8,019 nt of DNA from PALSA-1196 sp036833805 (GCA_036833805.1 DAITPA010000068.1:1-8019), one strand, 5' to 3'. Shown: positions 1 to 6,093, numbered from the stretch's first letter. The notes: generated from the sequence alone by a model not told the origin. A program made the numbers and translations.

Positions 1-2
1 AT

Positions 3-110
3 ACGGCGTCGTTCGACGAGCCGGGCGACTTCCCGCCGCGCAAGCATATCTTTGTAGAGAGCCGGATCGCGTGGTTCAATATAGCGGACCAGCTGCCGAT
101 TGAACGGTAA
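3..110 (+). CDS. GFA-family (glutathione-dependent formaldehyde-activating-like) protein, C-terminal fragment
   Basis: This is the last 35 codons of a gene that begins left of the window; the frame is open from base 3 to a TAA at 108-110. The visible tail contains DEPGDFPPRKHIFVESRIAW followed by FNIADQLPIER. It resembles the usual end of GFA/CENP-V fold proteins, where a D-E-P segment is followed by a histidine-containing strand (P-x-x-H-I-x-V), a W-(F/Y) pair and a short D-x-L-P tail. Family members are small zinc-binding proteins of roughly 120-150 residues; most have no proven substrate, and the formaldehyde-glutathione role is shown for only a few. The zinc-binding cysteines lie in the missing N-terminal part and cannot be checked. 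The gene converges on the pyrD-type gene 39 bases downstream. The family call rests on a short tail recognised by eye. Confidence 0.68.
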   Translation, partial: TASFDEPGDFPPRKHIFVESRIAWFNIADQLPIER

Positions 111-149
111 GGTACCCGCCGGACCGAGCGCGCTATGAAGCTGCGCTCC

Positions 150-1139
150 TTAACCTGAAATGGCGCAGTCCTCGATTTCGCCACCGGTGCGCAGCGAGCC
201 TACGAGCTGCGCCACGTTCGCAAAGCCGTGCGTGCGCAGATACTCTGCGATGCCCTGATTCAACTTCTTGCACACCATCGGGTCATAGAAGAGCGCCGTG
301 CCGATGCCGACGGCGCTCGCGCCCGCAATCAGAAATTCAAGCGCATCCTTGACGGTCGTGATTCCTCCCTGGCCGATGATTGGCACGCGCTGCGCACGCG
401 TCACCTCATAAACTTGGTGCACCTTGAGAAGCGCGATCGGCTTGATAGCCGGTCCCGACAGGCCGCCCTGAACATTGCCGATCACCGGACGGCGCGTGTC
501 GATGTCGACCGCCATGCCCATCACCGTGTTGATGACTGCGAGCGCATCCGATCCAGCCTCGATGCAGCGTCGTGCGTTTTCGCGAATGTCCGTCTGATTG
601 GGGGAGAGTTTGGTGATGATGGGCTTAGCAGTCACCGCGCGGCATGCTGCGACGACGCGTGCCGAGGTTTCCGGATAGTTGCCGAAGGCGACGCCGCCCT
701 CCTTCACATTCGGACAGGATATGTTGATCTCGATCGCATCAATATTGGATTGATCGAAGCGCCGCGTGACTTCGACGTATTCTTCGATCGTTGAGCCGCA
801 GACGTTGGCGATGAAGCGGGTCTCACTAAAATCGAGCTCGGGCAAAACCTTCCGCACCACATGATCGACGCCCGGGTTCTGCAGTCCGATGGCATTAAGC
901 ATTCCCGCGGGCGTCTCGAATACGCGGTGCGGCGCATTGCCGAGGCGCGGCTTCTGTGTTGTTCCCTTGAGCACGATGGCGCCGGCGTCGCGATTGCTGA
1001 AGCCTTCGATGCGCGTGTACTCCTCGCCGAAGCCGACGCAACCGGACAGAAGAACAATGGGCGAGGAGAAATCGAGTCCGCAGAACGAAAGCCGCAGAGG
1101 ATTCCTGACATCAAGCGGGACGGCAGCCATGTGGCGCAT
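150..1139 (-). CDS. pyrD: Dihydroorotate dehydrogenase, class 1 (1B-like) catalytic subunit
   Basis: The product oxidises dihydroorotate to orotate, the fourth step of pyrimidine synthesis, using FMN in a TIM barrel. Its 329 residues match soluble class 1 enzymes and lack the N-terminal membrane helix of class 2. Visible motifs are VLKGTT (residues 56-61), GMLNAIGLQNPG (79-90), NVCGS (112-116) and EINISCPN (137-144). Cys142 sits where class 1 enzymes have their catalytic base; class 2 uses serine. Near the C terminus are GGLSGPAIKPIAL and IIGQGGI plus GASAVGIGTALF, the FMN-phosphate region. The GGLSGPAIKPIAL stretch is typical of class 1B, which normally pairs with the iron-sulfur/FAD subunit PyrK, but no pyrK is in this window. 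ATG at 1139 and ATG at 1130 (Met4) are both possible starts, and neither has a clear Shine-Dalgarno; a -10-like box just upstream would favour 1130. The gene is divergent from trmL, with 35 bases between. Confidence 0.92.
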   Translation of the reverse strand: MRHMAAVPLDVRNPLRLSFCGLDFSSPIVLLSGCVGFGEEYTRIEGFSNRDAGAIVLKGTTQKPRLGNAPHRVFETPAGMLNAIGLQNPGVDHVVRKVLPELDFSETRFIANVCGSTIEEYVEVTRRFDQSNIDAIEINISCPNVKEGGVAFGNYPETSARVVAACRAVTAKPIITKLSPNQTDIRENARRCIEAGSDALAVINTVMGMAVDIDTRRPVIGNVQGGLSGPAIKPIALLKVHQVYEVTRAQRVPIIGQGGITTVKDALEFLIAGASAVGIGTALFYDPMVCKKLNQGIAEYLRTHGFANVAQLVGSLRTGGEIEDCAISG

Positions 1140-1143
1140 TATC
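1138..1143 (-). promoter_or_regulatory. Possible -10 box for pyrD, placed for a leaderless start
   Basis: The minus strand reads GATAAT, five of six bases of the sigma-70 -10 consensus. It overlaps the first possible ATG (1139-1137) and ends 7 bases before the second ATG (1130). Transcription from it would begin at about 1131-1130, giving an mRNA that starts at or next to the Met4 codon. No good -35 hexamer stands 16-18 bases upstream. A six-base match in a 35-base intergenic region can arise by chance, so this is tentative. Confidence 0.25.
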
Positions 1144-1174
1144 GCCGAATCACTGCCCCGAGACGATTCTAAGC

Positions 1175-1630
1175 TTGTTTCACATCATTCTCCTGCAGCC
1201 GCAGATCCCGCCGAACACCGGCAACATCATTCGGCTGTGCGCCAATACCGGCTGCTCGCTGCACCTCATTCGACCCTGCACCTTCGATTTGAGCCACAAG
1301 GGCGTGCGCCGCGCCGGCCTTGATTACGCCGAGCTCGCCCAGGTCGTCTTGCACGACAGTCTTGCGGTCTGTATCGCCGCCTTGCCCGGCGCGAGAGTGT
1401 TCAGCGTCGAGACCGATGGCACACGGCTCTACAGCGATGCGAGTTTCCAGCCCGGCGATGCGCTTCTTTATGGCTCGGAGACTCGCGGTTTGCCCGCCGC
1501 GGTCATTGTGCAGATCGCCGTTGAACGGCGCTTGCGGATTCCGATGCGCGCCGGCAACCGCAGCTTGAATCTTGGCAATGCAGTCGCGCTCGTCGTGTAC
1601 GAAGCGTGGCGGCAGAACGGATTTACGTGA
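1175..1630 (+). CDS. trmL: tRNA (cytidine(34)-2'-O)-methyltransferase TrmL
   Basis: TrmL is a SPOUT-fold methyltransferase that uses S-adenosylmethionine to methylate the 2'-OH of the wobble nucleotide 34 in certain leucine tRNAs. The 151 residues are close to the 157 of the E. coli protein and consist of the SPOUT domain alone. Visible are the N-terminal NTGNIIRLCANTG (14-26), RRAGLDY (45-51), then LYGSETRGLP (98-107) and IPMRAGNRSLNLGNAVAL (122-139). The last two form the trefoil-knot cofactor site. N135 stands in place of the more usual S/T in the SLNL(S)xAV motif, a mild variation. The start is TTG at 1175, because the frame has no ATG or GTG that would leave the conserved N terminus intact. 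No strong ribosome binding site precedes it. In Pseudomonas trmL lies beside secB; here it is near the same operon but on the opposite strand, beyond a lipoprotein gene. Confidence 0.95.
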   Translation: MFHIILLQPQIPPNTGNIIRLCANTGCSLHLIRPCTFDLSHKGVRRAGLDYAELAQVVLHDSLAVCIAALPGARVFSVETDGTRLYSDASFQPGDALLYGSETRGLPAAVIVQIAVERRLRIPMRAGNRSLNLGNAVALVVYEAWRQNGFT

Positions 1631-1724
1631 ACGGATCGTCCGGCACTGTCGGCCGCGGGCAATTTGTCAGCGAGTCATGGCTTTGGTGGTTACAGCCTAA
1701 GTCACGGGTCTGCATCCTCAACAA

Positions 1725-2429
1725 TCATCCAGGCGGATCTTCCCCGGAGAATCGGATTGCTGTCGCGCCGCTCACCGGTCCGATCGTCGCGCGATCGCTG
1801 ACGTAGAGCTGCACCTTGCGCTCGAATCTAAGTTCGCCCTGCACGCTGGCGCCGGGTCCGATCACGATGCGCGGTACGCTACTTTCCCAATTGAACCAGC
1901 CGGACGAGGGCTTACGCCGCACCAGTATCCCGCCTTCGACGTGCGAATTACTCTTTAAGTTGATATCGCCGTTTACCGTGGTGATGCCGCCCGCCACATG
2001 GGCACTCGTCAGCACGATAGCGCCGTTCACGTTGCTGACGGCGCCTGCAACTTGTGCATCGGCGCGCATTGTGAGCGAGCCGTTGACGCTCGTGACTGTC
2101 TCATTGACATGTGTGCCAGTGCCGACGGTGATAGCACCATTGACCGTATGCAAAGACTCGACGGTCGCGTGATCGCCCACTTGAATGTCGCCGTTGACGG
2201 TGCGCGCGGCAGACACCGTCGCATCATTGTCGACGCGAATCGCGCCGTTGACGGTTGCGACGTCGCCGCTTTGCTTGCCCGCCGTGACGCGGATTGAGCC
2301 GTTGACAGTATTCGTATCAGTATCGCTCGCGGTGACATCGGCATTGGCCGGAGTGCTCTGGTCGGATGCGTTGACGCATCCAGTCGCGGTGAACAACGTA
2401 AGAACGGTAAGGGGCAGGAAGCGCCTCAT
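1725..2429 (-). CDS. Predicted lipoprotein made of seven VNG repeats (beta-solenoid-like)
   Basis: This is a 234-residue secreted protein of unknown function. The frame extends upstream to 2522, but ATG at 2429 is chosen because AGGAG lies 7 bases before it and because this start puts a signal peptide at the N terminus: Met-Arg-Arg, a hydrophobic stretch (4-14), then Ala-Thr-Gly-Cys18. Cys18 is a plausible lipidation site, although A at -3 instead of L is a weak lipobox. After a Ser/Thr/Asp-rich linker (19-40), the motif (T/S/N)-VNG recurs with V at 42, 60, 78, 96, 115, 134 and 152. The 18-19 residue spacing suggests a stacked beta-strand solenoid. The tail (about 171-234) has a W-F-N-W patch, then RIVIGPGASVQGEL and LYVSDRATIG, like further solenoid turns. 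Similar proteins occur, as I recall, in xanthomonad-like genomes as DUF4097-like or polymer-forming hypotheticals. The gene converges on trmL and lies downstream of gpsA, with its own 163-base leader region. Confidence 0.85.
   Translation of the reverse strand: MRRFLPLTVLTLFTATGCVNASDQSTPANADVTASDTDTNTVNGSIRVTAGKQSGDVATVNGAIRVDNDATVSAARTVNGDIQVGDHATVESLHTVNGAITVGTGTHVNETVTSVNGSLTMRADAQVAGAVSNVNGAIVLTSAHVAGGITTVNGDINLKSNSHVEGGILVRRKPSSGWFNWESSVPRIVIGPGASVQGELRFERKVQLYVSDRATIGPVSGATAIRFSGEDPPG
1920..2309 (-). repeat. Coding tandem repeat, seven units of 54-57 bases encoding VNG turns
   Basis: On the plus strand an imperfect GCCGTTGAC-type core (complement of the VNG codons) recurs about every 54 or 57 bases, near 1970, 2025, 2083, 2140, 2191, 2245 and 2300. 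The units encode residues 41-170 of the lipoprotein. The Val-Asn-Gly core is invariant, and the following A/S/D-(I/L)-x-(V/L/M) is conserved in character. Bases between cores have diverged considerably, so this is an old protein repeat rather than a recent DNA duplication. Confidence 0.85.
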
Positions 2430-2436
2430 ACGGAAT

Positions 2437-2441
2437 CTCCT
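2437..2441 (-). promoter_or_regulatory. Shine-Dalgarno AGGAG that fixes the lipoprotein start
   Basis: The minus strand reads TTAGGAGATTCCGT immediately before ATG at 2429. AGGAG is 7 bases from the ATG, an ideal spacing. It is the clearest ribosome binding site in the window and argues against the upstream in-frame ATG at 2522, which would add 31 residues and bury the signal peptide. Confidence 0.8.
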
Positions 2442-2592
2442 AACATGCGGATAGCCTGACAGATTGAGCGCACGATAATTGAGTGCCCGCGACGAAGCGA
2501 GAGGCCGGCGCGACCGGATCACGGATCAAGCGCGCGCAGCGACTCGGATTGACTCGAGCGGCGAGCCTTTATGTCTCCGCGGGCAAGGGGCT

Positions 2593-3609
2593 TTATTCCG
2601 TCTCTGCCTTGACCGGACGGCTCATGAGACCGCGAACTACTTCAACCGCCGGCAGGTGCTCGTAGAGCACTTGATAGACCGCCTCGCACAGCGGCATCTT
2701 GACCTTGAGGCGCCGAGCAACCGCACGCGTGGCTTGAGCGGCGACAAAGCCTTCAACAATCTGGCCTATTTCTGCGAGCGCGACTTTGGGCGTCTTGCCC
2801 GTCGCGAGCAGCAACCCAAAGCGCCGGTTGCGTGATTGATCGTCGGTGCAGGTGAGGACCAGATCACCCAAGCCTGCAAGGCCCATGAAGGTATCGCGCT
2901 GCGCGCCGAGCGCAACGCCAAAACGCGTCATTTCCACCAGACCGCGTGTGATGAGAGCGACGCGGGTGTTCGCGCCGAAGTGCAGGCCGTCGGAAAGACC
3001 GGTTGCAACAGCCAGCACGTTCTTCACGGCGCCGCCCACTTCAACGCCGATGATGTCGGGCGACGTATAGGCGCGAAAATTCCCGACGGACAGGTCATAG
3101 GCGAGTGCAGTCGCGAACTCTGCATCGGGCGAGGCGATGGTCATCGCGCTCGGCAGGCCCGCGCCCACCTCGTGCGCGAAGGTCGGCCCCGACAGCACAG
3201 CGATCGAGCGCCCGGCGCCGAGTTCTTCGTGAGCGACCTCGTGCGGGAGCTGGCTCGTTGCAAGCTCGAAGCCCTTGGAGGCGAGCGCGAGGCGCATGCC
3301 GCGCTTCAGACGCGGAGCGATCGCGCGCAGCACGCTGCGCAGTGCATTGCTCGGCACGGCGACGAGGACGTCGAGTGCACCCTCGAGAGCTGCGCCGACG
3401 TCGGTCTCAACGCTCAAAGCTTGCGGGAATTCGGCCTGCGGCAGATAGCGGATGTTCCTGCGGGCTTGCGCCATGGCGTGCATCTGCGCCGGCTCGCGTC
3501 CCCACAGACGGGTACGCTTGCCGCCGCGCGCGAACTGGATGGCGAGCGCCGTACCCCACGACCCGGCGCCGAGGACGGCGATCGGCGCCTGGGGTTCCGG
3601 CTCGCTCAA
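2593..3609 (-). CDS. gpsA: Glycerol-3-phosphate dehydrogenase [NAD(P)+]
   Basis: GpsA reduces dihydroxyacetone phosphate to sn-glycerol 3-phosphate in the cytoplasm, supplying the backbone of phospholipids. The 338 residues match the usual 330-340. The Rossmann nucleotide loop is GAGSWGT (14-20). SKGFE (111-115) and SGPTFAHEV (140-148) are family signatures. K196 in GGAVKN is the expected catalytic lysine, and GANTRVALITRG plus GLAGLGDLVLTCT belong to the substrate-binding C-terminal domain. The start is TTG at 3609, inside the sequence TTGA, whose TGA stops secB; this overlap suggests translational coupling. It is the last gene of the rhodanese-grxC-secB-gpsA operon. The cysE that follows gpsA in E. 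coli is absent, and a lipoprotein gene follows after 163 bases. I saw no strong intrinsic terminator in that gap. Confidence 0.96.
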   Translation of the reverse strand: MSEPEPQAPIAVLGAGSWGTALAIQFARGGKRTRLWGREPAQMHAMAQARRNIRYLPQAEFPQALSVETDVGAALEGALDVLVAVPSNALRSVLRAIAPRLKRGMRLALASKGFELATSQLPHEVAHEELGAGRSIAVLSGPTFAHEVGAGLPSAMTIASPDAEFATALAYDLSVGNFRAYTSPDIIGVEVGGAVKNVLAVATGLSDGLHFGANTRVALITRGLVEMTRFGVALGAQRDTFMGLAGLGDLVLTCTDDQSRNRRFGLLLATGKTPKVALAEIGQIVEGFVAAQATRAVARRLKVKMPLCEAVYQVLYEHLPAVEVVRGLMSRPVKAETE

Positions 3610-4094
3610 TTCTTCGGCACCGATCCGTTGGTCTCGCTGCGCGCCTGCAGCGCATCGAAGTTCACCGGCGGCAGCAGAAACTGCGGAAAGCCGCCCTGGG
3701 TCACGAGTTGCGAAACGGCCGCGCGCGCGTACGGAAAAAGGACGCTCGGGCAGATGCTGCCGACGGCCCGGTTGAGTTCGATGTCGGAGAGGTTGCGCAT
3801 CATGAAAACGCCGGCCTGTTTCACCTCGACCAGAAAAACGGTGACCTCGTCGTGCTTCGCGGCGACCGTCACCGTGAGCACGACTTCGCGCAATTCGGGC
3901 GTGAGCCCGTTCACGACCGTATTCAGATCGAGACTGATCTGCGGATTCCAGTTGCCTTCGATGCGCGGACCATTGGGCGCCTCATACGAGCAGTCTTTCA
4001 GATAGACGCTCTGCAGGGCGAGCTGTGGCGCTATTGCCGCGTCGCGCACGTCGACCGCGCTCGGGCCATCGCCGCTTTGTTCATTCGTCGTCAT
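3606..4094 (-). CDS. secB: Protein-export chaperone SecB
   Basis: SecB is a homotetrameric cytoplasmic chaperone that keeps exported precursors unfolded and hands them to SecA at the translocon. The 162 residues fit the family (about 155 in E. coli, with a slightly longer N-terminal tail here). Visible signatures are LQSVYLKDCSYEAPNGP (27-43) with W49 and P51 following, and the C-terminal LFPYARAAVSQLVTQGGFP (119-137) followed by PPVNFDAL (142-149). The start ATG at 4094 overlaps the grxC stop as ATGA, and an AGGAA ribosome binding site lies within the end of grxC (4101-4105). Its own TGA overlaps the gpsA TTG start. SecB is largely confined to proteobacteria, which supports the organism call. 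Confidence 0.97.
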   Translation of the reverse strand: MTTNEQSGDGPSAVDVRDAAIAPQLALQSVYLKDCSYEAPNGPRIEGNWNPQISLDLNTVVNGLTPELREVVLTVTVAAKHDEVTVFLVEVKQAGVFMMRNLSDIELNRAVGSICPSVLFPYARAAVSQLVTQGGFPQFLLPPVNFDALQARSETNGSVPKN

Positions 4095-4363
4095 GATGCA
4101 TTCCTGGGGTTGATGAGTGGATCCAGCGTGCCGGATCCTTCGCGCGCCAAAAGCTCATCGGATCCGCCAACATGGATGTCGCCTATGAAGATCTGAGGAA
4201 CAGTGCGGCGGCCGCAGCGCGCCAGCATTTCCGCGCGCGCCTCGGGTCGCGCATCAATATCGATTTCCTCGAACGGCACGCCTTTGCTCCGCAGCAAGCG
4301 CCGCGCGCGGCTGCAGTACGGGCACCATTCGGTCGCGTACATGACTATTTTCGCCGTGGACAT
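4091..4363 (-). CDS. grxC: Glutaredoxin 3
   Basis: This small thioredoxin-fold oxidoreductase reduces disulfides and glutathione mixed disulfides with glutathione as donor. With the start at ATG 4363 it has 90 residues, typical of GrxC. The active site is C14-P-Y-C17, the classic dithiol motif. A cis-proline loop (TVPQIFIGDIHVGG) and the glutathione-contacting GGSDEL follow in the expected order. A TTG two codons upstream (4369) could also serve, but it adds only Leu-His and has no better ribosome binding site. The gene begins 21 bases after the rhodanese stop, and its TGA overlaps the secB ATG. The neighbouring rhodanese and glutaredoxin both handle reactive thiols, an association conserved across gammaproteobacteria. 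Confidence 0.96.
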   Translation of the reverse strand: MSTAKIVMYATEWCPYCSRARRLLRSKGVPFEEIDIDARPEARAEMLARCGRRTVPQIFIGDIHVGGSDELLAREGSGTLDPLINPRNAS

Positions 4364-4384
4364 GTGCAACAGACTGCAATTGAT

Positions 4385-4807
4385 TTAACCCTTGGCGACG
4401 GGCAGGTTGTCGGTGCGCCAGGCGGCCAGACCGCCGCGCAGACTGAACACTCTCGTGAAACCCTGCGCGACCAGTTGGCGCACGGCGGATGCCGCAAGCG
4501 GGCCGCTATCGCAGTACACGACGATGGGCTTGTCCTTTTGCTTCTTGAGTGTTTCGCCCGCCTTGACGATCTGATCCGAAGGCATGTGGCGCGCGCCCGT
4601 GACGTGCCCGGCCGCAAACGCCGCCTGCGGCCGGATGTCGAGAACGAGGGCGTTCTGGTTCATCAGCCGAATGACATCCTGCGGTGAAGCCGCGGCAACG
4701 TCCTGCGCGCGTGCCCGCAGCTCGTAGGCGATCACGATAAGCGCCGTCAGCACTGCGGCGGCGGCGAGGAGCGTGTGATGTCCTGTGTATTCGATGAGGC
4801 GTTCCAT
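4385..4807 (-). CDS. yibN: Membrane-anchored rhodanese-like protein (YibN type)
   Basis: The 140-residue protein has one N-terminal transmembrane helix (about 12-28, LLAAAAVLTALIVIAY) followed by a single rhodanese domain (about 38-135). The domain shows LDIRP (56-60), GHVTGARHMP (67-76) and the active loop around C99 (VVYCDSGPLAAS). C99 would carry the persulfide in sulfur transfer; the physiological substrate is unknown. Length, membrane anchor and position at the head of grxC-secB-gpsA all match E. coli YibN. With few charges before the helix and an R/K-rich stretch after it (ELRARAQ), the domain most likely faces the cytoplasm. ATG at 4807 has no Shine-Dalgarno; a perfect TATAAT lies 9 bases upstream. 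Confidence 0.92.
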   Translation of the reverse strand: MERLIEYTGHHTLLAAAAVLTALIVIAYELRARAQDVAAASPQDVIRLMNQNALVLDIRPQAAFAAGHVTGARHMPSDQIVKAGETLKKQKDKPIVVYCDSGPLAASAVRQLVAQGFTRVFSLRGGLAAWRTDNLPVAKG

Positions 4808-4816
4808 AGGCCGAGC

Positions 4817-4822
4817 ATTATA
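4817..4822 (-). promoter_or_regulatory. Candidate -10 box (TATAAT) for the yibN-grxC-secB-gpsA operon
   Basis: The minus strand carries a perfect TATAAT within CTTTATAATGCTCGGCCT immediately before the yibN ATG (4807). Only 9 bases separate it from the ATG, so transcription would start about 0-3 bases before the start codon, giving a leaderless or near-leaderless mRNA. This fits the absence of a Shine-Dalgarno. There is no recognisable TTGACA-like -35 at 16-18 bases (the region is CCCCGCA-like). It lies in the 65-base divergent region shared with envC; on the plus strand the overlapping TATAAA (4819-4824) could serve envC, also without a -35. Confidence 0.42.
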
Positions 4823-4872
4823 AAGCGTAGTGCAGCCTGTGCGGGGAGGTTAGGCTTCGGCCCTGACCCGAT

Positions 4873-6093
4873 ATGATGAGCCGTCGATTATTCCATCTCG
4901 AAGCGCGGCAGCGCCGCCCCGGCGCTCCACGGACAGCGCTCGGCCGCAGCCACCTCGCTTTTGGTGTCCTCGCCGTGCTGTGCGGCTCGCTCGTTGCTGC
5001 ACCTCAGACGGATCGCAACAAGGCCGAGGCCGAGTTGCAAGCCATCAAGGCGCAGATCGGACGCATCAGCGGCCAGGTGACTCGCGACCAGATCGAGCGC
5101 GACCGGCGCACCCGGGAGCTGCGCGCGGCGGAACTTTCAGTGGGCAGCGCACGCGCGGGGCTCGAGCGCGTGCGCGGCGAACACGCCGAACGCGCGGCGC
5201 GCCGCGCGGGGCTCGCACAGGATCAACACCGGCATGAGGCCGACCTTGCAGGCGCGCGCACGGCGCTCGCCGCCCAACTGCGCGCCGCCTATCTCATCGG
5301 CAGCGAGGAGCCCCTCAAACTCCTTCTCAATCAGAAGGATCCGGCGCGTGCGGGACGCATGTTCGTCTACTACAGCTACTTCGGCCGCGCGCGCGCCGCG
5401 CAAATCGACGGCATCACCGCCGAGCTTGGCGAGATCGGGCGCTTGGATCGGGCGCTTGAGGTGGAAGAGACGCGGCTTGCCGAACTTGAAAAAGAGCGTC
5501 ACGTTGAATTGTCGCAGCTTGAGCAGGCGCGCGAGGCGCGCAGCCGCGTGCTCGTAAGCTTGCAGAACGAGTCGCGCAGCCGCGTGCAAAGCCTCGATCG
5601 ACTGCAACGCCAGAAGTCGGGCCTGGAGAAACTCCTGCATGAGCTCGAACGCGTGGTGCCAAGCTTTCCGGCCAATAGCCAGGATGCGTTTGCGCGCCTG
5701 CGCGGCAAGCTTGTCTGGCCGGTGAGCGGACGGGTCCTTTCGCACTTCGGCGAAACGCGCGCCGGCGGCATCAAGTGGGACGGCCTGCGCATCGCCAGCG
5801 AACGCGGCGCTCCGGTGCGGGCGGTGTCCGACGGCCGCGTGATCTATGCGGATTGGCTCGCGGGCTTGGGATTACTCGCGATCGTGGACCACGGCAGCGG
5901 CTACTTAAGCCTGTATGGGCATAATGAACGCCTCTTCAAGGCTGCAGGCGATCGTGTCACGTCAGGCGATGCAATCGCTGCGGCGGGCGACAGCGGCGGG
6001 CAGGCAAATCCCGAGCTTTACTTCGAAATCCGAAAGGGCGGCAAGCCGATCGATCCGCGGCCCTGGTTCAGCACTCCCGAGCCGCACCCCTGA
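4873..6093 (+). CDS. envC: EnvC-type murein hydrolase activator (degenerate LytM/M23 domain)
   Basis: EnvC is a periplasmic protein that switches on the cell-wall amidases AmiA and AmiB at the division septum. The 406 residues compare with 419 in E. coli. An Arg-rich N-terminal segment is followed by a hydrophobic stretch (28-43, ending LVAA), probably the signal peptide. A long coiled-coil region rich in Arg, Glu and Leu follows (about 48-260), then the LytM domain (about 279-400) beginning KLVWPVSGRVLSHFGE. The zinc site is lost: the HxGxD position reads W302-D-G-L-R306, and HxH reads E381-L-Y383. Only H350 in YGHN remains. This pattern fits an activator rather than a hydrolase. Tandem ATGs stand at 4873 and 4876; an in-frame TGA at 4864 excludes earlier starts. 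The GGGGAGG at 4843-4849 is too far away to be the ribosome binding site. Divergence from yibN is the E. coli arrangement. Confidence 0.93.
   Translation: MMSRRLFHLEARQRRPGAPRTALGRSHLAFGVLAVLCGSLVAAPQTDRNKAEAELQAIKAQIGRISGQVTRDQIERDRRTRELRAAELSVGSARAGLERVRGEHAERAARRAGLAQDQHRHEADLAGARTALAAQLRAAYLIGSEEPLKLLLNQKDPARAGRMFVYYSYFGRARAAQIDGITAELGEIGRLDRALEVEETRLAELEKERHVELSQLEQAREARSRVLVSLQNESRSRVQSLDRLQRQKSGLEKLLHELERVVPSFPANSQDAFARLRGKLVWPVSGRVLSHFGETRAGGIKWDGLRIASERGAPVRAVSDGRVIYADWLAGLGLLAIVDHGSGYLSLYGHNERLFKAAGDRVTSGDAIAAAGDSGGQANPELYFEIRKGGKPIDPRPWFSTPEPHP

Noticed and set aside
126..148. Inverted repeat GAGCGC / GCGCTC between the GFA and pyrD genes, as a terminator
   Set aside because: The stem is only six pairs with an 11-base loop and no T-tract on either strand; it is expected by chance in GC-rich DNA.
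1606..1806. 66-codon plus-strand frame after trmL
   Set aside because: It overlaps the ends of trmL and the lipoprotein gene and shows no motif or ribosome binding site.
1920..2309. Regularly spaced repeats resembling a CRISPR array
   Set aside because: The repeated core is only about 9 bases and imperfect, the spacing is a multiple of three, and the repeats encode the VNG turns of one protein.
2430..2522. N-terminal extension of the lipoprotein from ATG 2522
   Set aside because: The AGGAG and the signal peptide both point to ATG 2429; the extension is Arg-rich and would block signal peptide recognition.
2836..4196. Long plus-strand open frames (up to 389 and 363 codons) across gpsA and secB
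   Set aside because: They are antisense to genes with full family motifs, are rich in Arg/Ala/His in the way GC-rich shadow frames are, and show no recognisable domain.
4843..4849. GGGGAGG as the envC ribosome binding site
   Set aside because: It is 23 bases from the first usable ATG, and an in-frame TGA at 4864-4866 rules out a nearer start.
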